A DNA stretch of 64,000 nucleotides from Tabrizicola_A sp965284335 (GTDB taxonomy: Bacteria; Pseudomonadota; Alphaproteobacteria; Rhodobacterales; Rhodobacteraceae). This document shows positions 43,601 to 51,150 of the stretch, piece after piece (the stretch's first letter is position 1; each line of letters starts with the position of its first letter). The translations under genes and the position numbers were made by a program. Under the pieces are notes generated by a model. It had not been told where the DNA came from. It ran no database searches and was given only the letters and a program-made list of their open reading frames with translations. Location of the stretch: assembly GCF_965284335.1 (NCBI RefSeq), contig NZ_OZ260076.1. One strand, given 5' to 3'.

Positions 43601-44075
43601 GGGAGACGGCGGTGCGGATCACCGGCTCACCCAGCCGTTTGACGGCCGCTTTCAGATGGCCAACCACCCCCGGCTCACGGTCCTCAAGCACCTTGCCCGT
43701 CAGCATCAAGGCCCAGGTGGAGGCGTTGACAAGGCTAGAGGCCGAATGGCCCAGATGCTTGCCCCAGTCGGAAGGCGCGATCTTGTCCTCGATCAACGCA
43801 TCCATCGTCTCGGCGTCCGGCACGCGCAACAGCGCCTCGGCCAGACACATCAGCGCGATGCCCTCATCGGTGGACAGGCCATATTCGGCCAGAAACACCT
43901 CCATCAGGCCGGGCTTTACGCTGGCCCGGATGCGGCGCACCAGATCGGCCCCGGCGGCGGTGATGCGGGCGCGCGCCGCCGCATCCAGCCCCGCCTCGGC
44001 GATCAGCGATTGCACAAGGGCGGCCTCATCGCGCAGCGACTGGCGGTCGATGATCTCCCAAGCGGTGTCCGACAT
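40641..44075 (-). CDS. putA: Bifunctional proline dehydrogenase / delta-1-pyrroline-5-carboxylate dehydrogenase
   Basis: Oxidises proline to glutamate in two steps. The 1144-residue product lacks the N-terminal ribbon-helix-helix DNA-binding domain of Enterobacterial PutA. The proline dehydrogenase barrel (about 130-480) includes SVKLSALHPRYE, GFNIDAEEADRLALSLEV, RLVKGAYWD and FATHNAHTVAAI. The aldehyde dehydrogenase domain (about 560-1010) includes ISPWNFPLAIF, GSTEVA, ETGGLNAMMVD with the general base, SAGQRCSALR with the catalytic Cys, and REIFGPVLHV. A C-terminal extension (about 1030-1144) fits the long-PutA type. It is divergent from an Lrp-type regulator. Confidence 0.97.
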   Translation of the reverse strand: MSDTAWEIIDRQSLRDEAALVQSLIAEAGLDAAARARITAAGADLVRRIRASVKPGLMEVFLAEYGLSTDEGIALMCLAEALLRVPDAETMDALIEDKIAPSDWGKHLGHSASSLVNASTWALMLTGKVLEDREPGVVGHLKAAVKRLGEPVIRTAVSRAMKEMGRNFVLGETIDLAMKRARELEARGYTYSYDMLGEAARTEADARRYHLAYSKAITAIAAAATTGDIRTNPGISVKLSALHPRYEVAKRARVMEELVPRVRALAGLAKAAGLGFNIDAEEADRLALSLEVIEAVLADPALKGWDGFGVVVQAYGRRAGAVIDWLYALAEKLDRKIMVRLVKGAYWDAEVKRAQVLGLASFPVFTRKQATDVSYIANAKKLLAMTDRIYPQFATHNAHTVAAILDMATDKRAFEFQRLHGMGERLHDIVLEDNGTRCRIYAPVGAHRDLLAYLVRRLLENGANSSFVNQIVNEEVAPERVAACPMDAMEAIHPIASPAILTGPGLFGTRQNARGFDLTDAADLEAIEAARAPHMARLFEASPLIAGARAGALRLEVTNPATGALVGHVLTASPADVDTALRLAEPWAAAAPERATVLRRAADLYEENFGPIFALLAREAGKTAADAVAELREAVDFLRYYADGAAALQNPARGVFACISPWNFPLAIFSGQIGAALAAGNAVVAKPAEQTPLIAHLAVQLLHQAGVPPTALQLLPGDGQVGAALTRDPRVKGVAFTGSTEVALLIRAAMAEHADPTAPLIAETGGLNAMMVDSTALPEQAVRDVLASSFQSAGQRCSALRCLYLQEDVAEHTLDMLYGAMDELALGDPADLVTDVGPVIDAEAQAGIADYIAKARAEGRVLKEMPAPKAGTFIGPTVIRVSGIQDMAREIFGPVLHVATFKASEIDAVVKAVNATGYGLTFGLHTRIDDRVQAVVDALAVGNTYVNRNQIGAVVGSQPFGGEGLSGTGPKAGGPEYLHRFTRPATPAAGAEDRQTPEAEVAASLRLDRVTAHPAEALVLPGPTGESNRLTFVPRAPVLCLGPSATTALAQAEAIRALGGHAIEAPGLDPAALTRLDGFSGALWWGDSEGARIRARALAARKGPILALIGTLPDKGHATLERHVCIDTTASGGNAQLLAEVSNG

Positions 44076-44204
44076 GATGGGCTCCTGAAGCTGGCCGCAA
44101 TAATGGCCTGTTAATTTGCCCCATGATAGCGCAGGTTTGACAGGCTGTTCGCCTTAAAGTATCCCCGCTCGCAGCCAAAAGCTTTGCAAATGAAGGAAAC
44201 CACC

Positions 44205-44666
44205 ATGCCAATCGCCCGCGTTGAGTTGGACCGTTTTGACGACGCCATTTTGCGAGTTCTGGCGGTGGAAGGCCGGATAAGCGCCACAGAACTCGCCCGC
44301 CGCATTGGCCTGTCAAAATCCCCCACCCAAGCACGGATGAAACGGCTGGAAGATGCGGGCGTCATCACCGGCTACCGCGCCAATCTGGACCCAATCCGCA
44401 TGGGGCTTGCCCATGTCGCCTTTGTCGAGGTGCGGCTTTCCGACACCCGCGAGGCGGCACTTCAGGCCTTTAACAAGGCCGTCATGGCGGTACCAGAGGT
44501 GGAACAATGCCACATGATCGCCAGCCGCTTTGACTATCTGTTAAAGGTCCGCACCGCCGATATCCAAGATTACCGCCGCGTTCTGGCCGAACATATCAGC
44601 GCCCTGCCCCATGTGGCCAGCACCTCGACCTATGTCGCGATGGAGGCGGTGAAAGAGATTTTCTAA
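44205..44666 (+). CDS. putR: Lrp/AsnC-family regulator, probable proline-responsive PutR
   Basis: A 153-residue regulator with an N-terminal helix-turn-helix (about 8-60, DRFDDAILRVLAVEGRISATELARRIGLSKSPTQARMKRLEDAGVITGYRANLDP) and a C-terminal RAM/AsnC effector domain (VEVRLSD, VPEVEQCHMIASRFDYLLKVRTADIQDYRRVLAEHISALPHVASTSTYVAMEAVKE). Since PutA here has no DNA-binding domain, this divergent gene is the likely activator of putA. ATG at 44205 has AAGGA upstream; an in-frame ATG at 44190 is less well placed. Confidence 0.9.
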   Translation: MPIARVELDRFDDAILRVLAVEGRISATELARRIGLSKSPTQARMKRLEDAGVITGYRANLDPIRMGLAHVAFVEVRLSDTREAALQAFNKAVMAVPEVEQCHMIASRFDYLLKVRTADIQDYRRVLAEHISALPHVASTSTYVAMEAVKEIF

Positions 44667-44694
44667 CCGCAGCACCCGGGCCATGCCCCGCGCC

Positions 44695-45069
44695 TTAGCT
44701 GCCGCGATAGGTGGAATAGGCAAAGGGGCTGATCAGCAAGGGCACATGGTAATGCTGGGAGGCATCCGGCACGCCAAAACGAATGGGGATTTCGTCAAGG
44801 AAAAGGGTGCCCTCGCCCGCCTGCCCCGTTGCCCGCAGATAGGCACCCGCGTGAAAGACCAGCTCATAAACCCCGGCCAGCAGCGCATCCCCCGCCAGCA
44901 TCGGCGCATCCGTGCGGCCATCTTGGTTGGTGACCACCTCTTTGATCTTGCGCCGCAGGTCACCTTCTAGCGCGAAAAGCACAATGCGCACCCCCGCTGC
45001 AGGCTTGCCACGCGCGGTGTCCAACACATGCGTCGAAAGACGCCCCCCCGCAACTGCCGATCCTGCCAT
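44695..45069 (-). CDS. uraH: 5-hydroxyisourate hydrolase
   Basis: Hydrolyses 5-hydroxyisourate, the product of urate oxidation, to OHCU. The 124-residue transthyretin-like protein has the family marks: LSTHVLDTARGKPAAGV near the start with the active His, the internal strand pattern GRTDAPML, HYHVPLLISPFAYSTYRGS at the end with the C-terminal YRGS tetrapeptide. Of two adjacent ATGs (45072, 45069) the second is better spaced from CAGGAGG. Divergent from the puuE-uraD fusion that acts on the same pathway. Confidence 0.96.
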   Translation of the reverse strand: MAGSAVAGGRLSTHVLDTARGKPAAGVRIVLFALEGDLRRKIKEVVTNQDGRTDAPMLAGDALLAGVYELVFHAGAYLRATGQAGEGTLFLDEIPIRFGVPDASQHYHVPLLISPFAYSTYRGS

Positions 45070-45211
45070 CATCGCCTCCTGATCTTTGCCCAACCCTAGC
45101 GCATCGGCGCCCCCGCGTGACCCGCCCCTGCGCCATAGGTCTTTCAGCGATAATTTGATAAACCCTTTCGCAATTCACGAATAGTCTTACCCAACTTGGA
45201 TGGAGGCCCTG

Positions 45212-46627
45212 ATGCACCGTTACCCCCGCGATTTCCGAGGCCACGGGCCGAATGCGCCGGATGCCGCATGGCCGGGGGGGGCCAAGATCGCCGTGTCGAT
45301 CGTGCTGAACTACGAAGAAGGTGGCGAAAACAACCTTCTGCACGGCGATGCCCAGTCCGAAGCGTTTCTCTCCGACATCGCCGGCGCCGCCCCTTGGCCG
45401 GGGATGCGGCACTGGAACATGGAATCGATCTACGACTACGGCGCGCGCGCAGGCTTCTGGCGCCTGCACCGATTTTTCGTCGAAAAATCGATCCCGGTCA
45501 CCGTTTATGGCGTGACATCCGCCTTGGCGCGCAACCCCGAACAGGTGGCCGCCATGAAAGAGGCCGGCTGGGAGATTGCCAGCCACGGGCTGAAATGGGT
45601 CGATCACCGTGATATGGACCCCGCCGAAGAGGCGGCCCAGATCGCCGAAAGCTTCCGCCTGCATGAAGAGGTGGTCGGCTGCCCGCCCACCGGCTGGTAT
45701 ACCGGGCGGTGCTCGATGAACACGGTGCGGCTCACGGCGGAAACCCGGCGTCTGGCCTGGATTTCCGACACCTATGATGATGACCTGCCCTATTGGATGG
45801 AACTCGGCGAGCATGACCAACTGGTCATCCCTTACACGCTTGAGGCCAACGACATGCGCTTTGCCACGGCCCCCGGCTACATCACCGGCGAGCAGTTCTT
45901 CCAATACCTGAAAGACAGTTTCGACACGCTTTACGCCGAAGGCGCGGCGGGTAGCGCCAAGATGTTTTCCATCGGCTTGCACAACCGCCTGATCGGGCGG
46001 CCGGGCAAGTTCGCGGGGCTCAAGCGCTTCCTCGACTATGCAAAATCGCACGACGGTGTCTGGTTCCCCCGCCGCCTCGACATTGCCGAACATTGGCGAA
46101 AAACCCATCCGCACAAGCGCTTCGAGCGGCCTTCTCAGATGACGCGCGACCGCTTTGTCGCCCGCTTTGGCTCCATTTTCGAACATTCCCCCTGGATCGC
46201 CGAACGCGCCTTTGATCTGGAACTTGGCCCCGCGCATGACTCTGCCTCCGGCCTGCACAACGCGCTCGCCCGCATGTTCCGCACCGCCACGGCCGAAGAA
46301 CGCCTCGGCGTCCTGCGCGCCCACCCCGATCTTGCGGGCAAGCTCGCGGCGGCCAAACGGCTGACGCCCGAAAGCACGCAAGAACAGGCCTCCGCCGCCC
46401 TTGATGCCCTGACCGACGCCGAACGCGCCACCTTCCAGCGGCTGAACGCCGACTATGTCGCCAAACACGGCTTTCCCTTCATCATCGCCGTGCGCGACAA
46501 CACCAAGGACACGATCCTTGCCGCCTTCCACGCCCGGATCGGCAATGACACCACCACCGAATTCGCCACCGCCTGCGCGGCAGTCGAACGCATCGCCGAA
46601 CTGCGCCTGAAGGACCAATTGCCATGA
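45212..46627 (+). CDS. puuE-uraD: Bifunctional allantoinase (PuuE) / OHCU decarboxylase (UraD)
   Basis: A 471-residue fusion. Residues 1-305 are PuuE, a polysaccharide-deacetylase-fold allantoinase (VSIVLNYEEGGENNLLHGD, GVTSALARNPEQVAAMKEAGWEIASHG, GWYTGRCSMNT, FSIGLHNRLIGRPGK). Residues 310-471 are UraD, with the catalytic HPDL (371-374), YVAKHGFPFIIAVRDN and EFATACAAVERIAELRLKDQL. Together they convert OHCU to S-allantoin and allantoin to allantoate. ATG at 45212 has GGAGG five bases upstream, preferred to 45200. The stop overlaps the allE start by four bases. A 21-base palindrome lies in frame at codons 87-93. Confidence 0.95.
   Translation: MHRYPRDFRGHGPNAPDAAWPGGAKIAVSIVLNYEEGGENNLLHGDAQSEAFLSDIAGAAPWPGMRHWNMESIYDYGARAGFWRLHRFFVEKSIPVTVYGVTSALARNPEQVAAMKEAGWEIASHGLKWVDHRDMDPAEEAAQIAESFRLHEEVVGCPPTGWYTGRCSMNTVRLTAETRRLAWISDTYDDDLPYWMELGEHDQLVIPYTLEANDMRFATAPGYITGEQFFQYLKDSFDTLYAEGAAGSAKMFSIGLHNRLIGRPGKFAGLKRFLDYAKSHDGVWFPRRLDIAEHWRKTHPHKRFERPSQMTRDRFVARFGSIFEHSPWIAERAFDLELGPAHDSASGLHNALARMFRTATAEERLGVLRAHPDLAGKLAAAKRLTPESTQEQASAALDALTDAERATFQRLNADYVAKHGFPFIIAVRDNTKDTILAAFHARIGNDTTTEFATACAAVERIAELRLKDQLP
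45470..45490. repeat. TTTTCG(T/A)CGAAAA palindrome, copy inside the puuE coding region
   Basis: Arms CGATTTTTCG and CGAAAAATCG flank a single T. The 21 bases fill exactly seven codons (R87-F-F-V-E-K-S93) of the allantoinase domain. Related perfect palindromes lie between genes at 39726-39748 and 55068-55088. Confidence 0.7.
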
Positions 46628-47466
46628 GCCCCTATTTCGCCCCCAAAGGCGGATTGCCGCCACAAACCGCCCTGATGACCGGCCGCGCGGTCTTTACCAA
46701 TGCCTATGCCGTGATCCCCCGGGGATGCTTTTCCGACATCGTCACCAGCCACCTGCCCGGCTGGACCGGCACGCGTCTCTGGCTTATCGCGCGCCCTATG
46801 TCCGGCTTTGCCGAAACCTTCAGCCAATATGTGATGGAGGTGCAGCCCGGCCATGGCTCCGACACGCCAGACCCCGACACAGGCGTCGAGCATTGGCTGT
46901 TCTTCACCGACGGGCTGGCCACGCTCACCATCGACGGCACCGGCTATGAGATGGACGCCGGTGGCTACGCCTATATCCCGGCCGGCAGCCGCTGGCGGCT
47001 TTTGGCCGAAGGGGCGACACCGGCCCGCTTTCACTGGCTGCGCAAGCTTTACGAACCCGCCCCCGGACTTGCCAAACCTGCCCCCCTTGTCACCAATGAA
47101 CGCGACCTGCCCATCCGCTGGATGCCCGACACTCAGGACCGCTGGGGCACCACCCGCTTTGTCGAACCAGACGATCTGCGCCACGACGCCCATGTCAACA
47201 TCGTCACCTTTGAACCCGGCGGCGTGATCCCATTTGAAGAAACCCATGTCATGGAACACGGGCTTTACGTGCTCGAGGGCAAGGCGGTCTACAAGCTCAA
47301 CCAAGACTGGGTCGAGGTCGAGGCAGGTGATTTCATGTGGCTGCGCGCCTATTGCCCACAAGCTTGCTATGCCGCCGGGCCGGGACGCTTCCGCTATCTT
47401 CTTTACAAAGACGTCCACCGCCACGCCAGCTTGCGCGGCCCCGGCGCCTATCGGCCCAGCCGCTGA
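46624..47466 (+). CDS. allE: (S)-ureidoglycine aminohydrolase, bicupin
   Basis: Converts S-ureidoglycine to S-ureidoglycolate and ammonia in allantoin degradation. The 280-residue product has two cupin folds. The N-terminal one runs through VEHWLFFTDGLATLTIDGTGYEMDAGGYAYIPAGSRW, and the C-terminal one includes VNIVTFEPGGVIPFEETHVMEHGLYVLEGKAVYKLNQDWVEVEAGDFMWLRAYCPQACY, with metal ligands Glu/His of the second cupin (E-T-H-x-M-E-H). It overlaps puuE-uraD by four bases. Pathway is supported by all neighbours. Confidence 0.94.
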   Translation: MSPYFAPKGGLPPQTALMTGRAVFTNAYAVIPRGCFSDIVTSHLPGWTGTRLWLIARPMSGFAETFSQYVMEVQPGHGSDTPDPDTGVEHWLFFTDGLATLTIDGTGYEMDAGGYAYIPAGSRWRLLAEGATPARFHWLRKLYEPAPGLAKPAPLVTNERDLPIRWMPDTQDRWGTTRFVEPDDLRHDAHVNIVTFEPGGVIPFEETHVMEHGLYVLEGKAVYKLNQDWVEVEAGDFMWLRAYCPQACYAAGPGRFRYLLYKDVHRHASLRGPGAYRPSR

Positions 47467-47468
47467 TG

Positions 47469-47520
47469 CCTTCAATGTGGCTCAAATATCCTCGGGGGGT
47501 CCGGGGGGCGACGCGCCCCC
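47469..47520 (+). repeat. Gene-end repeat module, copy D, with following hairpin
   Basis: CCTTCAATGTGG then CTCAAATATCCTCGGGGGG starts two bases after the allE stop codon and is followed by a GGGGGCG / CGCCCCC hairpin (47504-47520). It separates allE from allA and could act as a partial terminator inside the cluster. Confidence 0.6.
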
Positions 47521-47548
47521 GGGGCTTGCATCCTGCGAAAGGCCAGCC

Positions 47549-48034
47549 ATGCAAATCCTGACGGCCCACCCCCTCACCGGCGCCGCTTTCGCCCCCTTCG
47601 GCGATGTGCTCGAGGCTGCGGGCGAATTCCGCCTCATCAATGAGGGGCTTTGCCAGCGCCACCACGATCTGGCGCGGCTCGATTTTGGGCCAGATGGCCG
47701 CGCGGGCATTTCGATCTTCAATGCCACGCCCCGCGCCCTGCCCTATGACTTCACCCTGCTCGAGCGCCACCCCGAGGGATCGCAGGCTTTTGTGCCGATG
47801 TCACAGCAGCCGTTTTTGGTGATCGTCGCCCCGGATATGGGCGGCATCCCCGGCACGCCCTTGGCTTTTGTCACCAATGGCGCGCAAGCCATCAACCTGC
47901 ACCGCGGCACTTGGCACGGGGTGCTGACGCCCCTGCACACGCCGGGGCTTTTTGCCGTGATCGACCGCATCGGCCAAACGCCAAACCTTGAAGAATACCG
48001 CCACCCCACGGGCTGGCGGGTGATCGGGCCCTAG
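47549..48034 (+). CDS. allA: Ureidoglycolate lyase
   Basis: Cleaves S-ureidoglycolate to glyoxylate and urea. The 161-residue AllA-family protein shows LTGAAFAPFGDVLEA, INEGLCQRHHDLARLDF, the conserved ERHPEGSQAFVPMSQQPFLVIVAP and INLHRGTWHGVLTPL near the end. ATG at 47549; the upstream open frame continues through the allE end but has no family similarity. It is 82 bases after allE and 80 before the permease. Confidence 0.94.
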   Translation: MQILTAHPLTGAAFAPFGDVLEAAGEFRLINEGLCQRHHDLARLDFGPDGRAGISIFNATPRALPYDFTLLERHPEGSQAFVPMSQQPFLVIVAPDMGGIPGTPLAFVTNGAQAINLHRGTWHGVLTPLHTPGLFAVIDRIGQTPNLEEYRHPTGWRVIGP

Positions 48035-48114
48035 GGCCCCAAACCTAACCGGATCGCGCCCAAGGGGCGGTGCGAAGACGGCGCGAACAAAACAGCCCCC
48101 AGGGAAGCGAAGAC

Positions 48115-49530
48115 ATGACACATTCCTCTTTGGGCACACCAGCGCAGCTGCGTGACCCCGACTATCTCCCCCCCTTGGCGCAGGCTGTTCCCTTGGGCAT
48201 CCAGCATGTGCTGGCCATGTTCGTGTCGAACGTCACACCGGCGATCATCGTCTGCGGGGCGGCGGGCATCGGCTTTGGCTCGGATCAAGGCGCGCTGGGC
48301 TTTCCAGACATGACCTATATGATCCAGATGTCGATGCTTTTTGCGGGTATCGCCACCTTGTTCCAAACCATCGGCATGGGGCCTGTCGGCGCCCGGCTGC
48401 CCATCGTGCAAGGCACGTCCTTTGCCTTTGTGCCAATCATGATCCCAGCCGTTGCCGGATTGGGCACAGCGGGCCTTGGCGGGCTGATGACCGGTGTCGT
48501 CTTGGGCGGCATCTTTCACTTTTTCCTTGGCTTCATCGTCGGGCGCATCCGCTATGCCCTGCCGCCGCTTGTCACTGGCTTGATCGTCTTGATGATCGGT
48601 CTGGCGCTGGTGAAGGTCGGCATCCAATACGCCGCGGGCGGTGTTCCCGCGATGGAGGCGGGCATGCGCGCCATTGCCGAGGCAAAGGCTGCGGGCACCG
48701 AGGTGGATTGGTCCACGATCAAATTTGGCAGCTTTAGCCAATGGCTTCCCGCGCTTGTCGTGATCCTTGTCACGCTGGGGATCAAGTTCTTTGCCAAAGG
48801 TTTCATGGCCGTCGCCGCCGTTTTGGTCGGCATTCTTGCCGGTTATGCCGTGGCGCTGGTGATGGGGCAGGTCAGCTTTACCGCCGTTGAAAAGGCGGGG
48901 CTCTTCTCGCTGCCGAACCCCTTCCGCTGGGGCTTTGAGATCAACGCCGCGATCATCATTGGCATGTGTTTCATGGCCGTCATCTCGGCCATTGAAACCG
49001 TGGGCGATGTCTCTGGTATCGCCAAAGGCGGTGCCGGGCGCGAGGCGACGGACAAGGAAATCGAAGGGGCCACCTTTGCCGACGGTGCCGGCACGGCCAT
49101 TGCCGGGATCTTTGGCGGCTTGCCCAATACCTCCTTTAGCCAGAATGTCGGCCTTGTCGCAATGACCGGCGTGATGAGCCGCCATGTCGTGACCATCGGC
49201 GCGATTTTCCTTATCATCTGCGGGCTGATCCCCAAGATCGGCGCCGCGATCAACACCGTGCCGATCAATGTGCTGGGCGGCGGTGTTGTGGTGATGTTCG
49301 GCATGGTTTGCGCCGCAGGCGTCAACATGCTGTCCGAGGTCAAATGGAACCGCCGCAACATGGTGATCTTTGCCACCGCCCTGTCGGTCAGCCTTGGCCT
49401 GCAACTGGTGCCCGAAGCCTTGCAGCACATGGGGCGCACCGCGCAGATCCTGCTGACCTCGGGCCTGTTGCCCGCAGCCGCCATCGCGATCGTGCTGAAC
49501 CTCGTCTTGCCCGAAGATCAGACCGACTGA
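48115..49530 (+). CDS. NCS2-family purine (xanthine/urate) permease
   Basis: A 471-residue inner-membrane symporter with about 14 helices. NCS2 marks include HVLAMFVSNVTPAIIV at the start, IVQGTSFAFVPIMI, the substrate-site segments AIETVGDVSGIAK and GGLPNTSFSQNVGLVAMTGV (Q-N-V-G), and INVLGGGVVVMFGMV. The location at the end of the ureide cluster suggests urate or xanthine as substrate rather than uracil. ATG at 48115 with AGGGA upstream. Its stop overlaps the convergent hydrolase by 13 bases. Confidence 0.93.
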   Translation: MTHSSLGTPAQLRDPDYLPPLAQAVPLGIQHVLAMFVSNVTPAIIVCGAAGIGFGSDQGALGFPDMTYMIQMSMLFAGIATLFQTIGMGPVGARLPIVQGTSFAFVPIMIPAVAGLGTAGLGGLMTGVVLGGIFHFFLGFIVGRIRYALPPLVTGLIVLMIGLALVKVGIQYAAGGVPAMEAGMRAIAEAKAAGTEVDWSTIKFGSFSQWLPALVVILVTLGIKFFAKGFMAVAAVLVGILAGYAVALVMGQVSFTAVEKAGLFSLPNPFRWGFEINAAIIIGMCFMAVISAIETVGDVSGIAKGGAGREATDKEIEGATFADGAGTAIAGIFGGLPNTSFSQNVGLVAMTGVMSRHVVTIGAIFLIICGLIPKIGAAINTVPINVLGGGVVVMFGMVCAAGVNMLSEVKWNRRNMVIFATALSVSLGLQLVPEALQHMGRTAQILLTSGLLPAAAIAIVLNLVLPEDQTD

Positions 49531-50633
49531 CACCACTCCAACCGCAGCCCCCGGTTCAATCCGGGGGCTGTGTCATGCGCCACCCCTTTCAGATGCCAAT
49601 CCAGAAACACCAGCGCATGGGCCTGCGCGATGCCATTCATCAAAACCGTGTCCCACACCGGATCGGCGTAATGTTCGGCGGGTAGAAAATCGAGATAGGC
49701 CGAGGGCTCAAACGCCTCAATCGGGGCGGGATAGGGCGCGGCGGCGTTGTGGCCAGCGCCTTCAAAGGTCAAAAGCTGGCGCTCAACGCCTGTGGCCTCT
49801 TCGAAAATCAGCCGCATTCCGTTGGCATAGCCCGAGATCTCATCCGCACTGCCCGCCATCATCAGCATCGGCACCGACAGGCCCCGCAGCCCTTGGGCAT
49901 CCCAAAGCCCGCGATGGCGGCCCCAGGGGCCGATGGGAATGATCGCGCGCAGATCAGGATCGACCACCGGGGCGCGGTGCCTGTCCCAAAGCCCCAGCGG
50001 CGGCGCGCCCTCCATGCTCAGCGCGGCCTTGGCCACCCCTGCCCCGCCCGACACCAAGGCCCCATAGCCCCCCATCGAATAGCCGATGATGGCAAAGCGC
50101 GTGGTATCGGCCAAATCCCCCAGTGCCGATTTCACAAAACCCGTATCCAAGGGGCGATTGACCAAGGTCGAGGCCAAAGGCCCCTTATCAGCATAGGTGC
50201 TGTCTGTGTGGTCAATACTGGCCACCACATAGCCGCGCGAGGCCAGCGTTTCGCCGAAATGCGACATCAGCATCCGGTTGCCGGGGTAGCCATGCGACAA
50301 GATCACCAAGGGAAAGGCCCCCGCATCGCGCGTCGCATCGCGGCTGGCCCGACCCTGCAGCGTGACAAGCCGATGCCCGTCGCGCAAGAGCGTGGTATAG
50401 GACGTGGCCGCAAGGTCGCTACCAGCCTCGGCGGGATACCAGATCTCAACCGTCAAAGGGCGATCATAGTGGCGCAAGCCGCTGCCCGAGCCCAGAACGT
50501 CGATCTGATCGGGATTGGTCAGATGCAGGGTTTTCACGCCAATCGGATAGGCACCATAGCCTGCCAAGGCCGGGGCCTCCGGATGGATCTGATCAATGCG
50601 GTTCAGCGGGGGGCGGGCAATCGGCGGGATCAT
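49518..50633 (-). CDS. Alpha/beta hydrolase (dienelactone hydrolase-like / PAF-AH-like)
   Basis: A 371-residue alpha/beta hydrolase without a clear signal peptide. The nucleophile elbow is GYSMGGYGA, the oxyanion region FPLVILSHGYPGNRMLMSHFGETLASRGYVVASIDHTDSTYAD, an acid in MLMMAGSADEISGY, and the His in FEGAGHNAAAPYP. The N-terminal segment YPIGVKTLHL...LTVEIWYPAEAG is typical of predicted dienelactone hydrolase or PAF-acetylhydrolase-like enzymes. Substrate unknown. ATG at 50633. It overlaps the permease stop tail-to-tail and follows the cold-shock gene on the same strand. Confidence 0.85.
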   Translation of the reverse strand: MIPPIARPPLNRIDQIHPEAPALAGYGAYPIGVKTLHLTNPDQIDVLGSGSGLRHYDRPLTVEIWYPAEAGSDLAATSYTTLLRDGHRLVTLQGRASRDATRDAGAFPLVILSHGYPGNRMLMSHFGETLASRGYVVASIDHTDSTYADKGPLASTLVNRPLDTGFVKSALGDLADTTRFAIIGYSMGGYGALVSGGAGVAKAALSMEGAPPLGLWDRHRAPVVDPDLRAIIPIGPWGRHRGLWDAQGLRGLSVPMLMMAGSADEISGYANGMRLIFEEATGVERQLLTFEGAGHNAAAPYPAPIEAFEPSAYLDFLPAEHYADPVWDTVLMNGIAQAHALVFLDWHLKGVAHDTAPGLNRGLRLEWCQSV

Positions 50634-50671
50634 ATGGGCCACCTTGCGGCACCGGACCGCCTTCGACAAAT

Positions 50672-50700
50672 GAAAAAAGGCGGCCCCAAGGGCCGCCTTA
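50672..50700 (-). terminator. Intrinsic terminator of the cold-shock gene
   Basis: Minus strand: AAGGCGGCCC loop GGGCCGCCTT with the outer A-T pairs, then TTTTTTC. Stem of nine to ten base pairs with a six-T run, 23 bases after the csp stop. A textbook Rho-independent terminator. Confidence 0.9.
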
Positions 50701-50723
50701 TCGATCCGAAGATCAGCTTTGGC

Positions 50724-50930
50724 TTATGCCAGAGCGAGGTTGATCGCCGACTCACGACCGTCACGGCCGGATTCGATATCAAAGGTCACAGCCTGACCGT
50801 CATTCAGCTGACGGATGCCAGCGCGCTCGACTGCCGAGATGTGCACGAACACATCTTTGCCGCCGGTGGCCGGTGCAATAAAGCCGAAACCTTTGGTGGT
50901 GTTGAACCATTTCACGGTGCCATTGGCCAT
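50724..50930 (-). CDS. Cold-shock-domain protein
   Basis: A 68-residue single OB-fold protein of the CspA family. Both RNA-binding motifs are visible: RNP1-like KGFGFI (residues 13-18) and RNP2-like DVFVHIS (26-32), with GTVKWFNTTKGFGFIAPATGGKDVFVHI. It acts as an RNA chaperone. The ATG at 50930 has AGGAG eight bases upstream. Monocistronic, with a strong terminator, and a 220-base 5' gap that may hold a regulatory leader. Confidence 0.96.
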   Translation of the reverse strand: MANGTVKWFNTTKGFGFIAPATGGKDVFVHISAVERAGIRQLNDGQAVTFDIESGRDGRESAINLALA

Positions 50931-51150
50931 CGTGGATACTCCTGTCTTTTTCGCCACCCGCAGCATGCGATGGCCCGGCTTAGTCAACACAAAATCGAGT
51001 GTCTGGAGCCGCAAAAAGAGACAGCAGGTCGAAATCGCAGATATAGCACCTTTCTTGTGCGTCATTTCAGGGCCAAACGCAAGCCTTTCCGGCAGGTGCG
51101 CCAAAGATGACGATCAGGCGGCAAAAGCACCCAGCGCCTTGGCCGGGCGA

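Noticed and set aside
43347..44114. 255-codon plus-strand frame opposite putA
   Set aside because: Glycine/arginine/histidine-rich shadow of the proline dehydrogenase coding strand.
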